From positions 1,120,787 to 1,184,786 of the forward strand of contig CACVBU010000492.1 in NCBI GenBank assembly GCA_902728285.1: 64,000 nt of DNA. Reading direction: 5' to 3'. A program made the position numbers and the translations under genes. Positions 30,780 to 43,505 of the stretch are shown here, in pieces. The DNA is from Clytia hemisphaerica. Taxonomy: Eukaryota > Cnidaria > Hydrozoa > Leptothecata > Clytiidae. The notes under the pieces are model-generated. The model was not told the origin of the DNA, made no database searches, and worked only from the letters and a program-made list of their open reading frames with translations. The first letter of the stretch is position 1, and each line of letters starts with the position of its first letter.

Positions 30780-31560
30780 GCAAGGAAGTTAAATGCAAGG
30801 CATACTGATTGCATTCAAAAATAGAACCCCAAAAAGTGAGGTTTTCAATCACAGCCACTTTTTAGCCCACAGCGTTGATATTCTTGTGGCTGCTGTGTAG
30901 TACAAAATTCTATAAAATAAGGAAATTGATGAGCTTTCCAAAAATGTGGCTCCCTTTGAAGTTGAGTAATTCAGTCTTGAAATATAAGATGGCAAAGTGA
31001 GGGCAGGTTTTGTGGCTGTATGTCATGTGGCTCACTCAACGGGTTGGCTTATATGTGCTGTCCTGCTTTAAGACTTCAATATTTTTTAACCGTTTTTCTT
31101 GGAATTGGTAGTTTGAGGTCTGATAAAGATACTTATGGGTTTAATTTGTGGCTGCAGGGTTTTCAATGGGCTTAAAACAGCTTAAAATGTGGCTTCAATC
31201 ACTAATTTATCAATTTACAAATTCCAGGTTGGGTTTTGTTTTCGAAATATGAATATTTGCAAAGCCTGATGCAAAACAAACACAATCTGACACAATACAG
31301 TGTTATTTTAAGAAAAAGTGTACATTTTGTGGCTGCAAATACCATTTTTGTACATAAAACCTTCTGAGCTGTTACATATAAGTATTAGTTGGCATTTTTA
31401 GGGTTGGCTCATGTGCTGTCCTGCTTTAAGACTTCAATATTTTTTAACCATTTTTTTTGAATTTGGTAGTTTAATGTCTTATAAAGATACTTATGGGTTT
31501 AATTTGTGCCTGCAGGGTTTTCAATGGGCTTAAAATGTGGCTTCAATCAAAGCATCGTCA
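30780..31560 (+). repeat. Direct repeat pair, ~170 bp units
   Basis: 31036-31200 and 31395-31556 are ~90% alike (TGTGCTGTCCTGCTTTAAGA, AAGATACTTATGGGTTTAAT and AGGGTTTTCAATGGGCTTAA are in both). The surrounding DNA repeats TTTTGTGGCTGC many times. It may be one diverged element with internal duplication. Confidence 0.7.
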
Positions 31561-32337
31561 AAAAATCGTCAACTTTGAGCCGCAATTCTAGCCCGGTGAC
31601 CCAATGATTTTGGTTCCATTTTTGATATTTTGTGGATAAACCCTTTTGCTACGAGTTTCATCTGAAAAAAATGATTTTTACTCATTGAACAAATTTGTGG
31701 CTGCTGTTTTATCAACATAGTGTTTTTCTTGATTTGTGCCGCAGTTTTGGCTCATTTTACAAAAATTATTTTTTCAACCTACTTATATCACCTTTAAAAC
31801 CAATATTGTGAAGTTTTGTTTGAAAAGAGTTATTTTTAAAAAGGATATTCAAATTTCTTTTTTTTTGCTGTTTTTGAAAACCTCACGCAATTTTTGAATG
31901 CCATCTACTGTACTTATCAAAAATCACAAAAAATTTATACACTTATTATTTTTTACTAAGCTTAGACTTATAATTATATTCAAGCTCAAGCTGGACAAAA
32001 AATCAAAAAAGTTTCAAAAACAAAGATGCTGTAAATCAGTAAAAGTTAAAATGGTGTCATTCTTATTCATCTTAACTGCAGAGAAATAGTTAATAGCTTA
32101 AACTACATGTTTTTATAATAAGCAATGAAAAATTCAAAATAAGGTTTACACTGACATCTAAAATTTATTCAAATTTAAAGTTTTATGTTTAGCATACCCG
32201 GTGTCGTCCCAGAAAGACGGTAATTATTGTACTGTATTTTCCCTAACCTGAGCCTAAATATATATGCTTAAACGTGCAATATTTATCTATTAAAAAATAT
32301 TTAATCCATTTATATACATTTATTATTTATCATTATT
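31561..32337. other. Nothing recognised
   Basis: AT-rich, with a few more TTGTGGCTGC motifs from the neighbouring repeat. The 63-codon ORF at 31898-32089 is Lys/Phe/Leu-rich and probably chance. Confidence 0.5.
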
Positions 32338-33250
32338 AGTCCAGAATGTATAAATGTCCGCCATCAAATCACAGTGAAAAAATGCAAGTCTAGAAAAACA
32401 TAATTTTTGTCAATAATTTGATGAAGAATACTTCAGCCTTTCTGAAATTTACACAGGAGCTGCACTTTAAATATATACTTGATTAATTTCCATTTACGCT
32501 TGATCCTAATTATCTCCAAGTCAAAGAGAACAAATGCAAGTGTCTGCTTTCAAATCGCAGTGAAAACTTAAGTCTAGAAAAAATCATTTTTACGTCAATA
32601 GTTTGATGAAGAACTTCGGTCTTTCTCAAATTCACATAGGAGCGGTTCTTTAATATACTTGATCAATTTCCATTTAGGCTTTATCATAATAATCTCCAAG
32701 TCGGTCCAAAAAAACAAACGTAACTGCCAGTGAAAAACGCAAGTCTAGAAAAAAATCATTTTTGCGTCAATATAATTCGACGAAGAACTTCGTTCTTTCT
32801 TAAATTTACATAGGAGGTACTTTAATATACTTGATCAATTTCCATTTACGCTTTATGATAATTATCTCCAAGTCGGTCCAAAAAACAAACGTAACTACCA
32901 GTGAAAAACGCAAGTCTAGAAAAAAATCATTTTTGCGTCAATATAATTTGATGAAGAACTTCGGTCTTTCTCGATTCACATAGGAGCGGTACTTTAATAT
33001 ACTTGATCAATTTCCATTTACGCTTTATAATAATTATCTCCAAGTCGGTCCAAAAAAACAAATGTAACTGCCAGTGAAAAACGCAAGTCTAGAAAAAAAT
33101 CATTTTTGCGTCAATATAATTTGATAAAGAACTTCCTTCCTTCTCTAATTTACATAGGTGCTGTACTTTAATATACTTGAACAATTTCCATTTACGCTCT
33201 ATCAATATTATCTCCAATTGTCCAGAAGAACAAGCATATAAAATGTCTAT
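32338..33250. repeat. Tandem repeat, ~175-bp unit, about five to six copies
   Basis: Each unit carries TCTCCAAGTCGGTCCAAAAA, CCAGTGAAAAACGCAAGTCT, AAAATCATTTTTGCGTCAAT, GAAGAACTTCGGTCTTTCT and ACTTTAATATACTTGATCAA. The central copies are nearly identical and the outer two or three more diverged, as in arrays that grow from the middle. Confidence 0.9.
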
Positions 33251-33894
33251 AAATGTACAGTATCAAATAAAAAAAAACACTCAAGTTCGAGAAAACATTA
33301 TTATTGTGAATAATCAGATAATTAAGCTGTGAACCGTAATATATATACACTCCATCAAATTCCAGCAATTGTTGGTGGTTATTCTATATTCAAGTCCAAA
33401 ATGAAAAAATATGTTTTCATGCTACAAAAATAATGTTAATGAGGTCTGTAGCAGGTAAAACAATAACTCACAATTCAGGAAAAAACTTGAGCAAATAAGT
33501 TAAAATCCTCATACTTTAAAGAAAAGAACATCTTAATAATCTAACTCCAGTGTTGTATCTTCCTTAGTTATAAGTTTAAAAGCCACTTCAACAAAATATA
33601 ATGATTGTATATAAAATAAAAGCTGGCAAGAGATAAACAACGAACAAACGAAAAAGCACCGCTTTGGCAGCCATATTGAATTGTTTTTAACACATATCGG
33701 GAAACCAAACTTAGCCCGATTGGATGAATTGAAAGCGTATCCCAACCGGAACACTGCCCTAAAAAAGCTTGAGAGTAAATACACAGATCGGGAGACCAAA
33801 CTTTACCCGATCGGATAAAAACTTTAGAAATCGGAATAAAAAAACCAAACTCTTAAGTTGCGGCGGCTGGAAAAAAGGGATTTGAAGGGTCATC

Positions 33895-34445
33895 GGGGCT
33901 GACTAAAAAGGGCCTCAAAAATATTCACTGGCTCTTAAAAAAATAATAAAGCAATGTATCTGACCATATTTACCGTCGTTTTGCAAAAAATTCCCTTTCA
34001 CCCTTTCACGCACTCAGATAACTCTGGCATTTTTCAACCAGAAAAAGACTAAAACTCCGGGTAGTTGAGAAATGAGCTTCGGAAAGTTAGGGAGTTTCGC
34101 AAGTAAACACAAGATTTTCCGCACCTTTAGAAGAAAACCCTTTCCAATGTCAAGCCGAAAATCCCGGAAAATGACGAGAATCTTAGTGTGAGAATAGTGT
34201 AGCAAGCTAGACGATTATTCAGACATAATAGAAATGAAGCAAAAAGTATTGGAGGGAACTAAATCCCGTAACAATAATCGTATTATCATATAACGCCTAT
34301 ACTACTGTATTATACGCATTATATATAATAACGACTCCAGTCTAGTGCGGGAATGGAAATCTTATGCAAAACGACGGTAGTGGATGAATAGAATTTTCCT
34401 TCTTTCATTTTGTTGACACTGTTTGCCCTCAATATTAAATTGAAA
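33895..34445. repeat. Dispersed repeat with CGACGGTA motifs
   Basis: TTACCGTCGTTTTGCA near 33970 and TGCAAAACGACGGTAG near 34365 face each other, giving ~400-bp foldback ends. Its outer flanks (AAAATATTCACTGGCTCTTA; TTGTTGACACTGTTTGCCCT) are found fused together at 63822-63945, which therefore looks like the empty site or a copy lacking the insert. Confidence 0.65.
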
Positions 34446-36092
34446 TACATATAATTAATTAAACAAATAATTTAATTTGGCGAATGACGCCAGAATAACT
34501 TTAATCTCCAAAATTAAATTCAAGTAAATCCGTAAAATCTAACAAAACCTTTTTCCGTCAAATTTTCTTCATTGAAAGTATTGAATTACTCTCGGGTACC
34601 TAATAAACGGCGGGTTTGGAATACACGCTTTTTTTATAAGAATAGTGTACTTTGGTTGAGGGTGAGCATTATTCTTATTATTCTATTGTTCTAAACAATA
34701 GGCCTATTGTTTTAAACCCGAAATCTCACCCTGATATTCTTATAGAAGTTATTCTTATAAAAGAAAAAGCGTGTAAGCAGGCAGGCAGGCAGGGTGGAAA
34801 AATTCTCAAAACGTAATAAGCGGGGGTTGGAATAAAAATGTCCTGGCTGTAACATTTTTGAAAATGAGGCTAATGTAATTAGGGCAAAAGAGGGAACTTT
34901 CAAAAACATTTTCTCAAAAATTAATGTCCTGGATGGAAAATTTGAAAAATCAATTAGCTGCGGGGGGACCCTTATTAGGTTACCGAGAGGAATTCAAGAG
35001 ATTTTCGAAACTCTTTACCAAACCAAGGACACATGAATAGCGAATACAAGTGTGCTTGACCAAACATCACGAAAAAGAAATTCAAACCTTTGTTTTTCAG
35101 CACAAATAATTGTTTAATTTTAAAATAATTGTTTTTTCTTTTTTTAGAAAAAAATGAAAATGAAAACACTTTCGAGAATGGTATTTTGCAGATTTTAGTT
35201 TTGTATAAAAACTAAGGGAAATGGCATTCAAATCTTCAACGACTTCACTCGATCTTCACTCCGTATCTATTTAAAGGTTTGTTTGATGATTTTTAATCAG
35301 ATCAGTCTGTGTTTGAACCCAGTGCAACAATCCCCCTTTGAACTCGCATTATTCCTAATCGTTTTTTTTGGACCTACCTGGAGGTCCTATAAATTAACCG
35401 TTGTTCGTTCGATCGTTTTTCCGACCGGAAAAACTGTTTTGACATTTTCTCGAACTTTCATCCTTAATTTTTTCTGAATTTTTGCAGAAAGATGCGTATT
35501 CGCAATGCTCAAAACATGACCGAGTTCCATTTTTTGAGAAAAACTTTTTCCTTTTAGAATATTTCTTTGTTTTTTTTCACACAAAAATATTATTGATAAT
35601 AATGCCCACCATCAAGCATGATTCAATTGTCAATAAAACTGATTTTTGCAACCGGATTTTTTTATTTCTATTTTCTCTACTCCCCTTCCCTCTCCCCCTA
35701 GTCTAGCAAGCTAGACGACTAATTCATACATAGTAGAAATAAAGCAAAAAGTAATAAAGGGAACAATTTTAGTCGTCTAGAAACCTTTGTGCACTAACTC
35801 CAAACAAAAGAAAAATGTCAATATTTGCAATTATAATCTTTTTCCCGCTCAAAAAAATTCTTGAGAAAAACATGTATGTGGATTTGTGTATTGGAAGTTT
35901 TTCATTTGAGTTAATTTTGTTTTGAGAGTTTGTTATTGCTTGATAAATTATTTTCTCGCTACGCAAGTTTCTGCGTAGCTAGCCCCTGTATATCTATAAG
36001 GCTGGAACACCGAATTCTTCCAGTCGTTTATACAAACTAAATCCCGTATTATTTTTATTATTATTAGTATTACACGAATTATAAACGACTCC
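34195..36092. repeat. Pair of related blocks (34195-34345 and 35700-36092)
   Basis: AGCAAGCTAGACGA, AGAAATRAAGCAAAAAGTA and AACTAAATCCCGTA plus ATAAACGACTCCAGYCTA occur in both blocks. The second is split by ~230 bp of other sequence. They are probably two copies of one short transposon. Confidence 0.55.
34622..34775. mobile_element. MITE of the TACACG...TTATAAG family, 154 bp
   Basis: Termini TACACGCTTTTTTTATAAGA and (inverted) TACACGCTTTTTCTTTTATA. Short, hairpin-forming and non-coding. It is followed by four GCAG/GGCA units. Confidence 0.8.
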
Positions 36093-36848
36093 AGCCTACT
36101 CTCCCCCCAATAACAATCAATGATGAATTTATTGCGTTATGCATTTTCGCTAAACACTTTATCTTTTGACTGATCGTTTTCTTTTTTTCTCCTTATTGCT
36201 ATTTAACTTTCATCATCAGGTAGGTCCATTCAGCATCTAGCTTGTTTAATTTGATTTTAAAGTCGATTTGCAAAATGAATGAGTCCCCCAGCGGTTTTTG
36301 TGAATGGCGTGATTGCCGTTTTTTCAAGACTTTAAAAGTGACTAATATTGCGTGATCGGAGGAACCAACGTGATCGACATGGTCGTGGTAGAAAGGAAAT
36401 TTAACTCGTGATAACGCGATTTGAATTTTTTTTTGCGCGATTGCGTGATTTGAAAGGTGACTGGGGGCTCATGAATAGCGTTCTCTGCTGAGATTTCAGA
36501 TTTTCGTACTTCCTGGGCACAATTGGCCACAGATATCTTATATACATCTTATATATTTAGTTTTTTTTAAGAAACTAGTTTTACCAAACAGCCTCAATGT
36601 TTCTTAAGAAATCGGCCTTTTGAGCCTTAAATGTTTCTTACATGTTTTTAAACTTTTTGACACAATCAGCCTCATGGAAGGCTGGATTGGAAGGTTCTTT
36701 AAAAAAACGAATTTAAAAATGTTTTTTTCTCGTTCTCAGCCTCAGCATGTTTCTTACATGTTTCTTAGTTTCTTAAAAGTGTGTTTCTTAAAAGTGTGTT
36801 TCTTAAAAGTAAAAGAAAACGTGTAAAACAATAGAGCTACTCTATCCT

Positions 36849-37504
36849 AAAGTCTATTCACGATAAGTGTGCACTCTTTTTTCTTTTACCTATAACTTTT
36901 GAAGGAATTATTCAATCGTTATAAATTTGGTATCATTGGAAAGATATTAGTGAGGGGAACAATTTGAAATAAAAAAGTCTTTAAAGAAATTCTAAAAATG
37001 AAGATGAAAATGAAGAAGAAAAAAATGAAGATCTTTTAGAAAAGTGCTATAACTATCATTTTCACTGAAGTGAATCCTTGATCATCGAAAGTCATCACTG
37101 TGAAAAAATTTCTCAAAAATAATCATTCAGTCAAAAGATATCAAACAAAGTTATAAGCTGATTGCTTTTTTTGCTGTTTTTTTGGGGTCAATCACTTATT
37201 AACTTTATATCATAACTTTATATTGAATAAATATTTTAATGAAATTTTTTCACAGTGATGACCTCCTAAGATCAAAGAATCTCTCCAGTGAAAATGAAAG
37301 TTGTAGCACTTTTCTACAAGATCTTCTTTTTTTTCATCTTCATTTTCATCTTCATTTTTAGAATTTTTTCAAAGGTTTTTTTATTTCAAATTGTTCCACT
37401 CACTAATATCTTTCCAACAATACCAAATTTATAAAGATTGAAGAATTCTTTCAACAGTTATAGGTAAAAGAAAAAAGAGTGCACACTTATCGTGAATAGA
37501 CTTT
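36849..37504. mobile_element. Foldback element, 656 bp, >200-bp arms
   Basis: AAAGTCTATTCACGATAAGT starts the left arm and its reverse complement ends the right arm. The similarity continues inward through GCACTCTTTTTTCTTTTACC, AAAGATATTAGTGAG and AAAATGAAGATGAAAATGAA, so nearly the whole element can fold into one hairpin. Confidence 0.9.
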
Positions 37505-37757
37505 AATCTGCCATCTTTGCTGAAATTAGACCACAATAGAAACCCTTGCTTTGACCGTTGACATATATTTGAAACTGCAAATGAATTTAAAATTTCAAGG
37601 ATCGCACGATCTTCATTCAAGATGGCGAATTAATTTGCGTCAAATAGGGAATATCTAGTATTATAATAGCTTTATCTAGTGTTCTATGTAAAATATCTGT
37701 GACTTTTGCTCAATCGAGGAGCGCTTCTAGTAGATCTACTTTAATCTGCTTTGATGA

Positions 37758-38042
37758 GATAAAATTTGGTGGGGATTAAATTTCGCGGAATTCGTAGATT
37801 TGGGTGTCATCTACGAAATTATATCTGAGAAACTAAAAAAAAATATCAAATAAACTTAATGTTTACTGGCATCAAAGAAGCAAACAGTATGCATGATTTG
37901 GCAGTAAAAGGCACAAAACAGTGAAAATATTGTCACCCCAATAGTGCCATATGCAAAGATTAGTCCCAATAAGTCCCCGCGAACTCTTTGAAATTTCGCA
38001 GATGAGCAAACCGCGAAATTTAATCCCCGCAAAAATTTATCC
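37758..38042. mobile_element. MITE with GGGGATTAAATTTCGCGG ends
   Basis: Left TGGTGGGGATTAAATTTCGC is inverted at the right as TTGCGGGGATTAAATTTCGC. The interior has a second short inverted pair around TCTACGAA. The style resembles the other TTCGCG-containing foldbacks of this window. Confidence 0.75.
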
Positions 38043-38459
38043 TATTACAGCGTTTATAGATAAATAGAAAAAACTTCTAGATTAACCCTATTTTTAGCTT
38101 CTGAAAACTTTTTGATAATACTTTGTTTAGATGCCCGTAATGTAGAATTACTAGAAAATACTTTCACTCTTTGGTCACAGAATCACAAGGCTTCAAATCG
38201 TGTTCAGATCTAATTTCTTTCATTTTAGAGTAGTTTTTCGCTCTTTCGCAAGCACTTTTTTAAAATGTGATTTTCAAAGGCATGCCTAGATCGATTGACG
38301 TCGGAGCTTCCAGGAAAGCCTTTCTTGCCTCTATCACTAGATTTAGATGTGTTACAATCTTAAAATACTAAAATATTAAGTGAAATAAATTTTCCACGAT
38401 ATACTAAGCATATTGATATAATATATAATGATAGGGGTTAATGATATTATCTACAAAAC

Positions 38460-38635
38460 GTTTCTCTAAAGGAACTAATTTTCGCGTTTTTGGGTGTCTA
38501 CCGGGAAATGCAATTTTCACTAAAATCCTCAAAAACCCCTAGGAATATGAAAGAATTTCGGCAAAAAGTGGGTGTCAACCGCGAATAAATAAGTTCCGCG
38601 AAAATTAGCTTCCATGAAAAAGTTCCATTGAGGAG
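38460..38635. mobile_element. MITE with AAGGAACTAATTTTCGCG ends
   Basis: AAAGGAACTAATTTTCGCG at the left faces CGCGAAAATTAGCTTCC and AAAAAGTTCCATTGAGGAGA at the right. GGGTGTCTACCG / GGGTGTCAACCG is repeated inside. It is diverged but clearly palindromic. Confidence 0.6.
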
Positions 38636-38913
38636 AAGATTTCTAGAGTTTACAAAATTCTATTCATCTTCGTCATCTTACTAAGATAGAAGTTTTTTTT
38701 GGAAAAATTTTCTAAGTTTTTTTCTAAAATGGTCATGTTTTTATTCTAACGACTCAATAGTATTTAATGAGAATTAGAAGTAAAATGAGCCTCGTGATTC
38801 TTAAAAAAAGCTTCGATTTTGAGTCTTGAAATATTCTTAATTGATTCTTAAATTTTAAAACAGCAAGGACATTCTTTTATTTAATAAATGTTTAAAATAC
38901 ACTCTCTCTCTTT

Positions 38914-40131
38914 ATGTCGGTGTTTTTTACACTTTTGGCGAAAACGTGACATTAAATTTTCTAAAAAACGGTTTTTCTTGATTAATATAAGTTTCAACAA
39001 GGATTTTGGGATGAAATCTTCCAAAAAGGTGGAGCACACAAGCTTAGAGCTTTGGTTTTGGTCCCAGGAGCGAAGAAGGATTCAATATTCCAAAATATTA
39101 GATTTTATGAACTTTGGAATTATGAGAGTTACGTGGCTCTTGGATTTATTCTGATGGTCTCAACATGTTACACGATCTCCATATTTTATGAAACAATGAT
39201 GAAGAGCACTTTTGGATCCGAAATTCCATCCGGAAAACATCTCTGAACTTGAACAATTATAAAAGATACATTTCATCGTTAAAATGGGCTGATTACAATC
39301 TAAAATCAATCAAAAGTCAATTGCACTTTACGTTAAAACATTCTCAGATACCAAAAAGTGCGGTTTCACGAGCGTTTTAGGATTAAAAACTCCAATTTAA
39401 AGCGATTGAAGTGGTGCACCCAACCCCAGCCCCAACTTTTCGCAAAATGGAATTATTAATCCTTTGGGGCTCTATCTGAGGTTATTTTAAGGCATAGACG
39501 TAACGACATATCACGTATAACGTAAAAAATCAGTTTAGAGCCTTGTAGGATATTTCATTCCAGACTAATACGCTCATTTTGGATAAGGCAAAGTATGCTT
39601 CTTTCAATGAAGGATTCCATAATCCTTGGATGCTCTATTCTAGTGGAAAATTTTATTTTCGTGGTCTTAGGGACCCAAACCTTCCAGATAGTTAAATTCG
39701 AACTACTTAATGTCGAATAAACATACTCCAATCCTCAGTTCAAAAAGACTCAAACTCAAAAAGAAATCAGGAATGAGTAATTCCAAACTGCTCCCAGCTG
39801 GAAGATTTTTTATTTAGGAAAAGAAAGTACACAAATGCTCCATCTTGCAAAATTTCAGTTCTAAAGCCACATTATATCAAAAGTTATTGCTCTTGGAATC
39901 CATAATCCATTTTCATTATGGAACCGTTTAATCCTAACGTGCTCCTAACTTTCAAAGGTTATAAGTACTAGCTTAGTTTCTGTAGAAGGCTCGGGTAAAA
40001 AGGAATGGAATCTTCAATCCTTTGCCGATCCCCTGATATCCAATTAAGAAAAGGTGCACTTTGTATTTATTTTTAAAACGTGTTTTAAAAATCTTCACGT
40101 TTTCGCCAAAAGTGTAAAAAACACCGACTTA
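38914..40131. mobile_element. 1.2-kb element with ~43-bp inverted ends
   Basis: GTCGGTGTTTTTTACACTTT plus TGGCGAAAACGTGA (38916-38952) recurs inverted at 40092-40128. The interior has several weak ORFs (for example 39052-39246, VLVPGAKKDSIFQNIRFYEL) with no recognisable domain. The right end abuts TTATAAGCATA repeats of another family. Confidence 0.75.
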
Positions 40132-41110
40132 TAAGCATACGGGAAAATCGGGTCGAGGCTTATCAAACTTAGCGATATTTCATTTCAGCCTCAAGTTATG
40201 CTTAGCATTATGCTTACATTTAGCGATTTTGAACCTAAGCATGCTTATAAACGTTATGCTTATAAAAAAGAGTGTATATTTTTCCCTTGAGTTTTGAACA
40301 AGAAAAAACAAACAAAAAATTACTATTACTAACTGAAAAAAATTATAAAATATTATGTTAGGCTTAGCATTATTCTTGAAAACTATTAAGAATTCTGCAT
40401 TATTGTGTCTAATGATTCTTATAAAAAGAATATGTCTATATGTCATGCACTTTATATTTACAAACTACTATAGTGTATTTATTTACGTTTTACGTTTTCT
40501 TATTTCGTGTTTGATAAAGAGGCTACTTTTGGCGCGGGTATATTTAATTTGGCGGTTTATGAATTTTGTTAATATCAGTGGATGCGAAGACGTAAGGCCT
40601 AGTGCTATCTATCCTGACCCAAGATAATTTTACTTGATATTCAATCGGATATTAAAGTTGGCGCTAGATCTTAATTTTGGGGATCTAGCCTAAAACTGCT
40701 AACCCCACATGATTTGATTCCCGATGAAATTAACACACTAAAGCAAAGGAAGGTTCCTTCATAATTTGTTGAATAATGAAATAATAAAAATCGTTATTAC
40801 ACCCCCTCCTTATAGACCCACGGGGGTCCGTCCCCACTGGAAAAATTGTTCAGAATATAGCCCCCGATAGAATATTAACCTGCAATTTTTATCCCTACTG
40901 AAAATATTCGAATAAACCAATCCTTCCTGCAAAATATTATGCTATTTTTTCCATCGCCAATAATTTTTTTGTCTTGGAAACAAAAGAATTGAGAACCTCA
41001 GCCATAAAAAACATGGAAATATAAATCACCGTCGAGTTTAAGTCCGTTACTTTTATCCACACTGGCTGAAAAAATCCTACCGTGTCTGTGAGAAGGGGGC
41101 GTGTTCTTAA
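40132..41110. other. Non-coding, fragments of TTATAAG-family MITEs
   Basis: GCTTATAAACGTTATGCTTA and TATAAAAAAGAGTGTATA near 40230-40290 are ends of the TACACG family in inverse orientation. The rest, to 41110, shows no gene. Confidence 0.5.
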
Positions 41111-41251
41111 CTAGCTCAGCATGCAACGGTTACTTGCGACTTTATTTTTACATCTTGACAAAATATATTTTGTTTTTAATGTTTCCTCGTGGTTTTTACC
41201 CAATGTATGGATTCTCCTATTCATAACATCTGTATATATAACTCGATCGCT
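41111..41251 (-). pseudogene. Displaced 3' end of the HEPN/NB-ARC/TPR gene (last TPR)
   Basis: On the minus strand this matches one TPR unit of the gene at 45777-48430 (MNRRIHTLGKNHEETLKTK), close in sequence to the unit at 46041-46166. It ends in a short tail and a TAG at 41111-41113. Relative to the intact units it has a 2-nt expansion (TATATATA for TATATA), which puts a TGA at 41221-41223 in the frame coming from upstream. It is separated from the rest of the gene by the 4.5-kb element. As it stands it cannot be translated with the gene unless spliced in some unknown way. Confidence 0.8.
41242..41251. other. Target-site duplication, left copy
   Basis: CTCGATCGCT, identical to 45798-45807 and directly abutting the element. 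The site contains the palindrome CGATCG. The motif also occurs at the same place in each neighbouring TPR unit, so a recombination origin is not fully excluded. Confidence 0.65.
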
Positions 41252-42594
41252 CCCAGCCGGCACACAACGTTTTCAAAACGTTTTTTTTAGGTTTAAATTA
41301 CGTTGTGAAAAAACGCGTTGCCAAAAAACGTTTTAAAAACCTTTTTTCAACGTTGTAGAGAAAACGCGTTATTTCATAACGTTTATAAAACGTTGTTGAA
41401 ACGTTATAATCCATACGTTTTTCAAAGGTTTTGCTAACAACGTTTAATAAACGTTTTTTCTAAACTTGATTTAAACGTGATTTTGATCAACGTTTTTTAA
41501 ACGTCTATAAAACGTTTTTTTGAGACGAAAGTGTAGTGCCCAAGATTTATATTTGAAATATATAAATACATAGAGGTAATAAAAGTTAGATGGAGTAACA
41601 ACTTTTCTGTAATAGCCAGAGAAGTCATAAAACTCTTTAGAAATTTCTTTCAAATCGGCCCTCTTTGATTACCAATCCTTGATAGCAAAAATCAGTCAAG
41701 ATATAGATTATAAGAACTAAAGTAGTCCATCGAAACCTCGTATTTTTAGGTAAAATGCGAATTTTTTTCGAGTAATAATTTCTTTATAGTTTTAAAAGAA
41801 GTTTTTATTTTATCGGGAAACTTTCGAGAGGTAAACTTCTTCAAATTTTGCGAATTCTTTGTTGTTTGTGGAAGGTTCTTTGCTATTAATATCTTTAGAT
41901 CTAAAATAGCAGCTGTCTCAAAATTTTGATAGAATATAGTTGAAAGACTGGCATTAGTAAATATGTAAAAATTGACAAAATTTGCCGAGGATTCCCTGAG
42001 CAGCGAACATTTCAAATTCAATGTTCTGTGCTTATTCTTGCAAGGTTTTCTTATGTTTTATCAACAAAACTGTCATCACACAATGAACAAATTAAAAATG
42101 TAGCGTGATTATATTCAAATTCTCTTCGACTCAAGTATTCCCATGAGCGAAAGCAAAATTAATGGCTTTTTCCCAAAGTAACAAAGCAACAGTTTGCTAT
42201 CAACGATACAATACAATAGAATAGTAGGAGTGGTATCTCCATCTATATTTTTATTACCTCCATGATAAATATAACCTCATCGACTCTCAGCTTTTATCCC
42301 AAGAAAATTTCTGAGACTTTACCTACCTGCTCTGAGATATATAGGATAGATATTCTATATATCTTTTTCTCTTTTACTTTATTGACTTCTCTTAAAGTGT
42401 TAAATATATTTTAATAAAACGCCCACTCCCTGTTTGAATACCTCGTAAGATTGCCCACCCGTAGAATAGAACCTTTTGAAATTCTCTCCGTCACGCCCTT
42501 TCCAAATTACAAACCACGTACCCGCTCCCCGTCCCACTTGCCGCCCCCATCGTCGGCCGAATTAACAATGGAATGGCTTCTTTTCTGGACAGCT

Positions 42595-42632
42595 TTCGAA
42601 CGTTCGAACGTTCAAACGTTCGAATTCGAAAT
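42595..42632. repeat. TTCGAACG palindromic array
   Basis: TTCGAACGTTCGAACGTTCA and the following AACGTTCGAATTCGAA form a nested palindrome of ~38 bp just outside the left arm of the inner foldback. Confidence 0.8.
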
Positions 42633-43277
42633 CACTTGTAGTTCAAAACAAAACAAAGATGTGGCTAGTTCGAAACACGGGTCACGGGTCCGGGTCACGG
42701 ATCCGGGGCACGGGGCACGGGGCACGGGGTGACTGGGCAGCTGAGATCAAAGTAATTCAAACAGAAAATGTTTTAAAAACACTAAAAATTATCGAAAAAA
42801 TCAATTTTAAGGTATTTTATCCACCTATGACTATTTAAAACGCTAAAACCTAACCACGTGCTTTCCACGTGCTTTCGAAGTTTGCGTCGTGTATAATGCA
42901 GACCAGAAAACACCGTAACATATTACATACATATAATAAGCTTATATTATCAATACAAATACACTTTAAGTGTTATATGCATGTTATATGTTATACGTAA
43001 GTAATATACATATTACAATTCCCATCGCCTGAAAAAGCGAGCTTTCTCAAGAAAATGATAGTACGGCTATTGTTAAATCATATCTCATTATATCCCCTCC
43101 ATCACCTTGAGTATGAATATAATTTTAATGGATAATAACGTAGAAATGATGGTATTTTATATATAAATGTGTCAATATTTTCCACCTACCATTATGAATT
43201 TTTAATAAAAATGACGTAATTATACTCATATCTCTAAAACCACTATCTTGCAGCATTTAATCGAGTGTGATTATTTA

Positions 43278-43505
43278 CGTGGGTCCCGTGCCCTCGTGGG
43301 TCCCATGGGTCCCGTGCCCTCGTGGGTTCGTGCCCCCGTGGGTCCAAAAAAAAACCCGTGGGTCCAAAAAAAAAACCCGTGGGTCCAAATAAAAAACCCG
43401 TGGGTCCGAAAAAAAAACCCGTGGGTCCAAAAAAAAAACCTGTGGGTCCAAAAAAAAATCCCGTGGGTCCAAAAAAGAAATCCCGTGGGTCCAAAAAAAA
43501 ACCCC
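43278..43505 (+). repeat. Minisatellite, left arm: (CCCGTGGGTCCAAAAAAAAA)n
   Basis: About nine ~20-21-bp units after three units with GTGCCCTCGTGGGTCC. A-run length varies from unit to unit. All six frames stay open, giving artefactual Trp/Gln/Lys- or Pro-rich ORFs. Confidence 0.95.

Noticed and set aside
32338-33250. Regularly spaced repeats that could suggest a CRISPR array
   Set aside because: Units of ~175 bp are repeated throughout with no unique spacers, in a eukaryotic genome; an ordinary tandem repeat.
38213-38345. Minus-strand open stretch (KKGFPGSSDVNRSRHAFENH) considered as a terminal exon
   Set aside because: The acceptor is poor, it is short, and no neighbouring exon matches in phase.
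39052-39246. 64-codon ORF inside the 38.9-40.1 kb element, considered as a membrane protein fragment
   Set aside because: Only one possible hydrophobic segment, no homologous motif, and the element looks non-autonomous.
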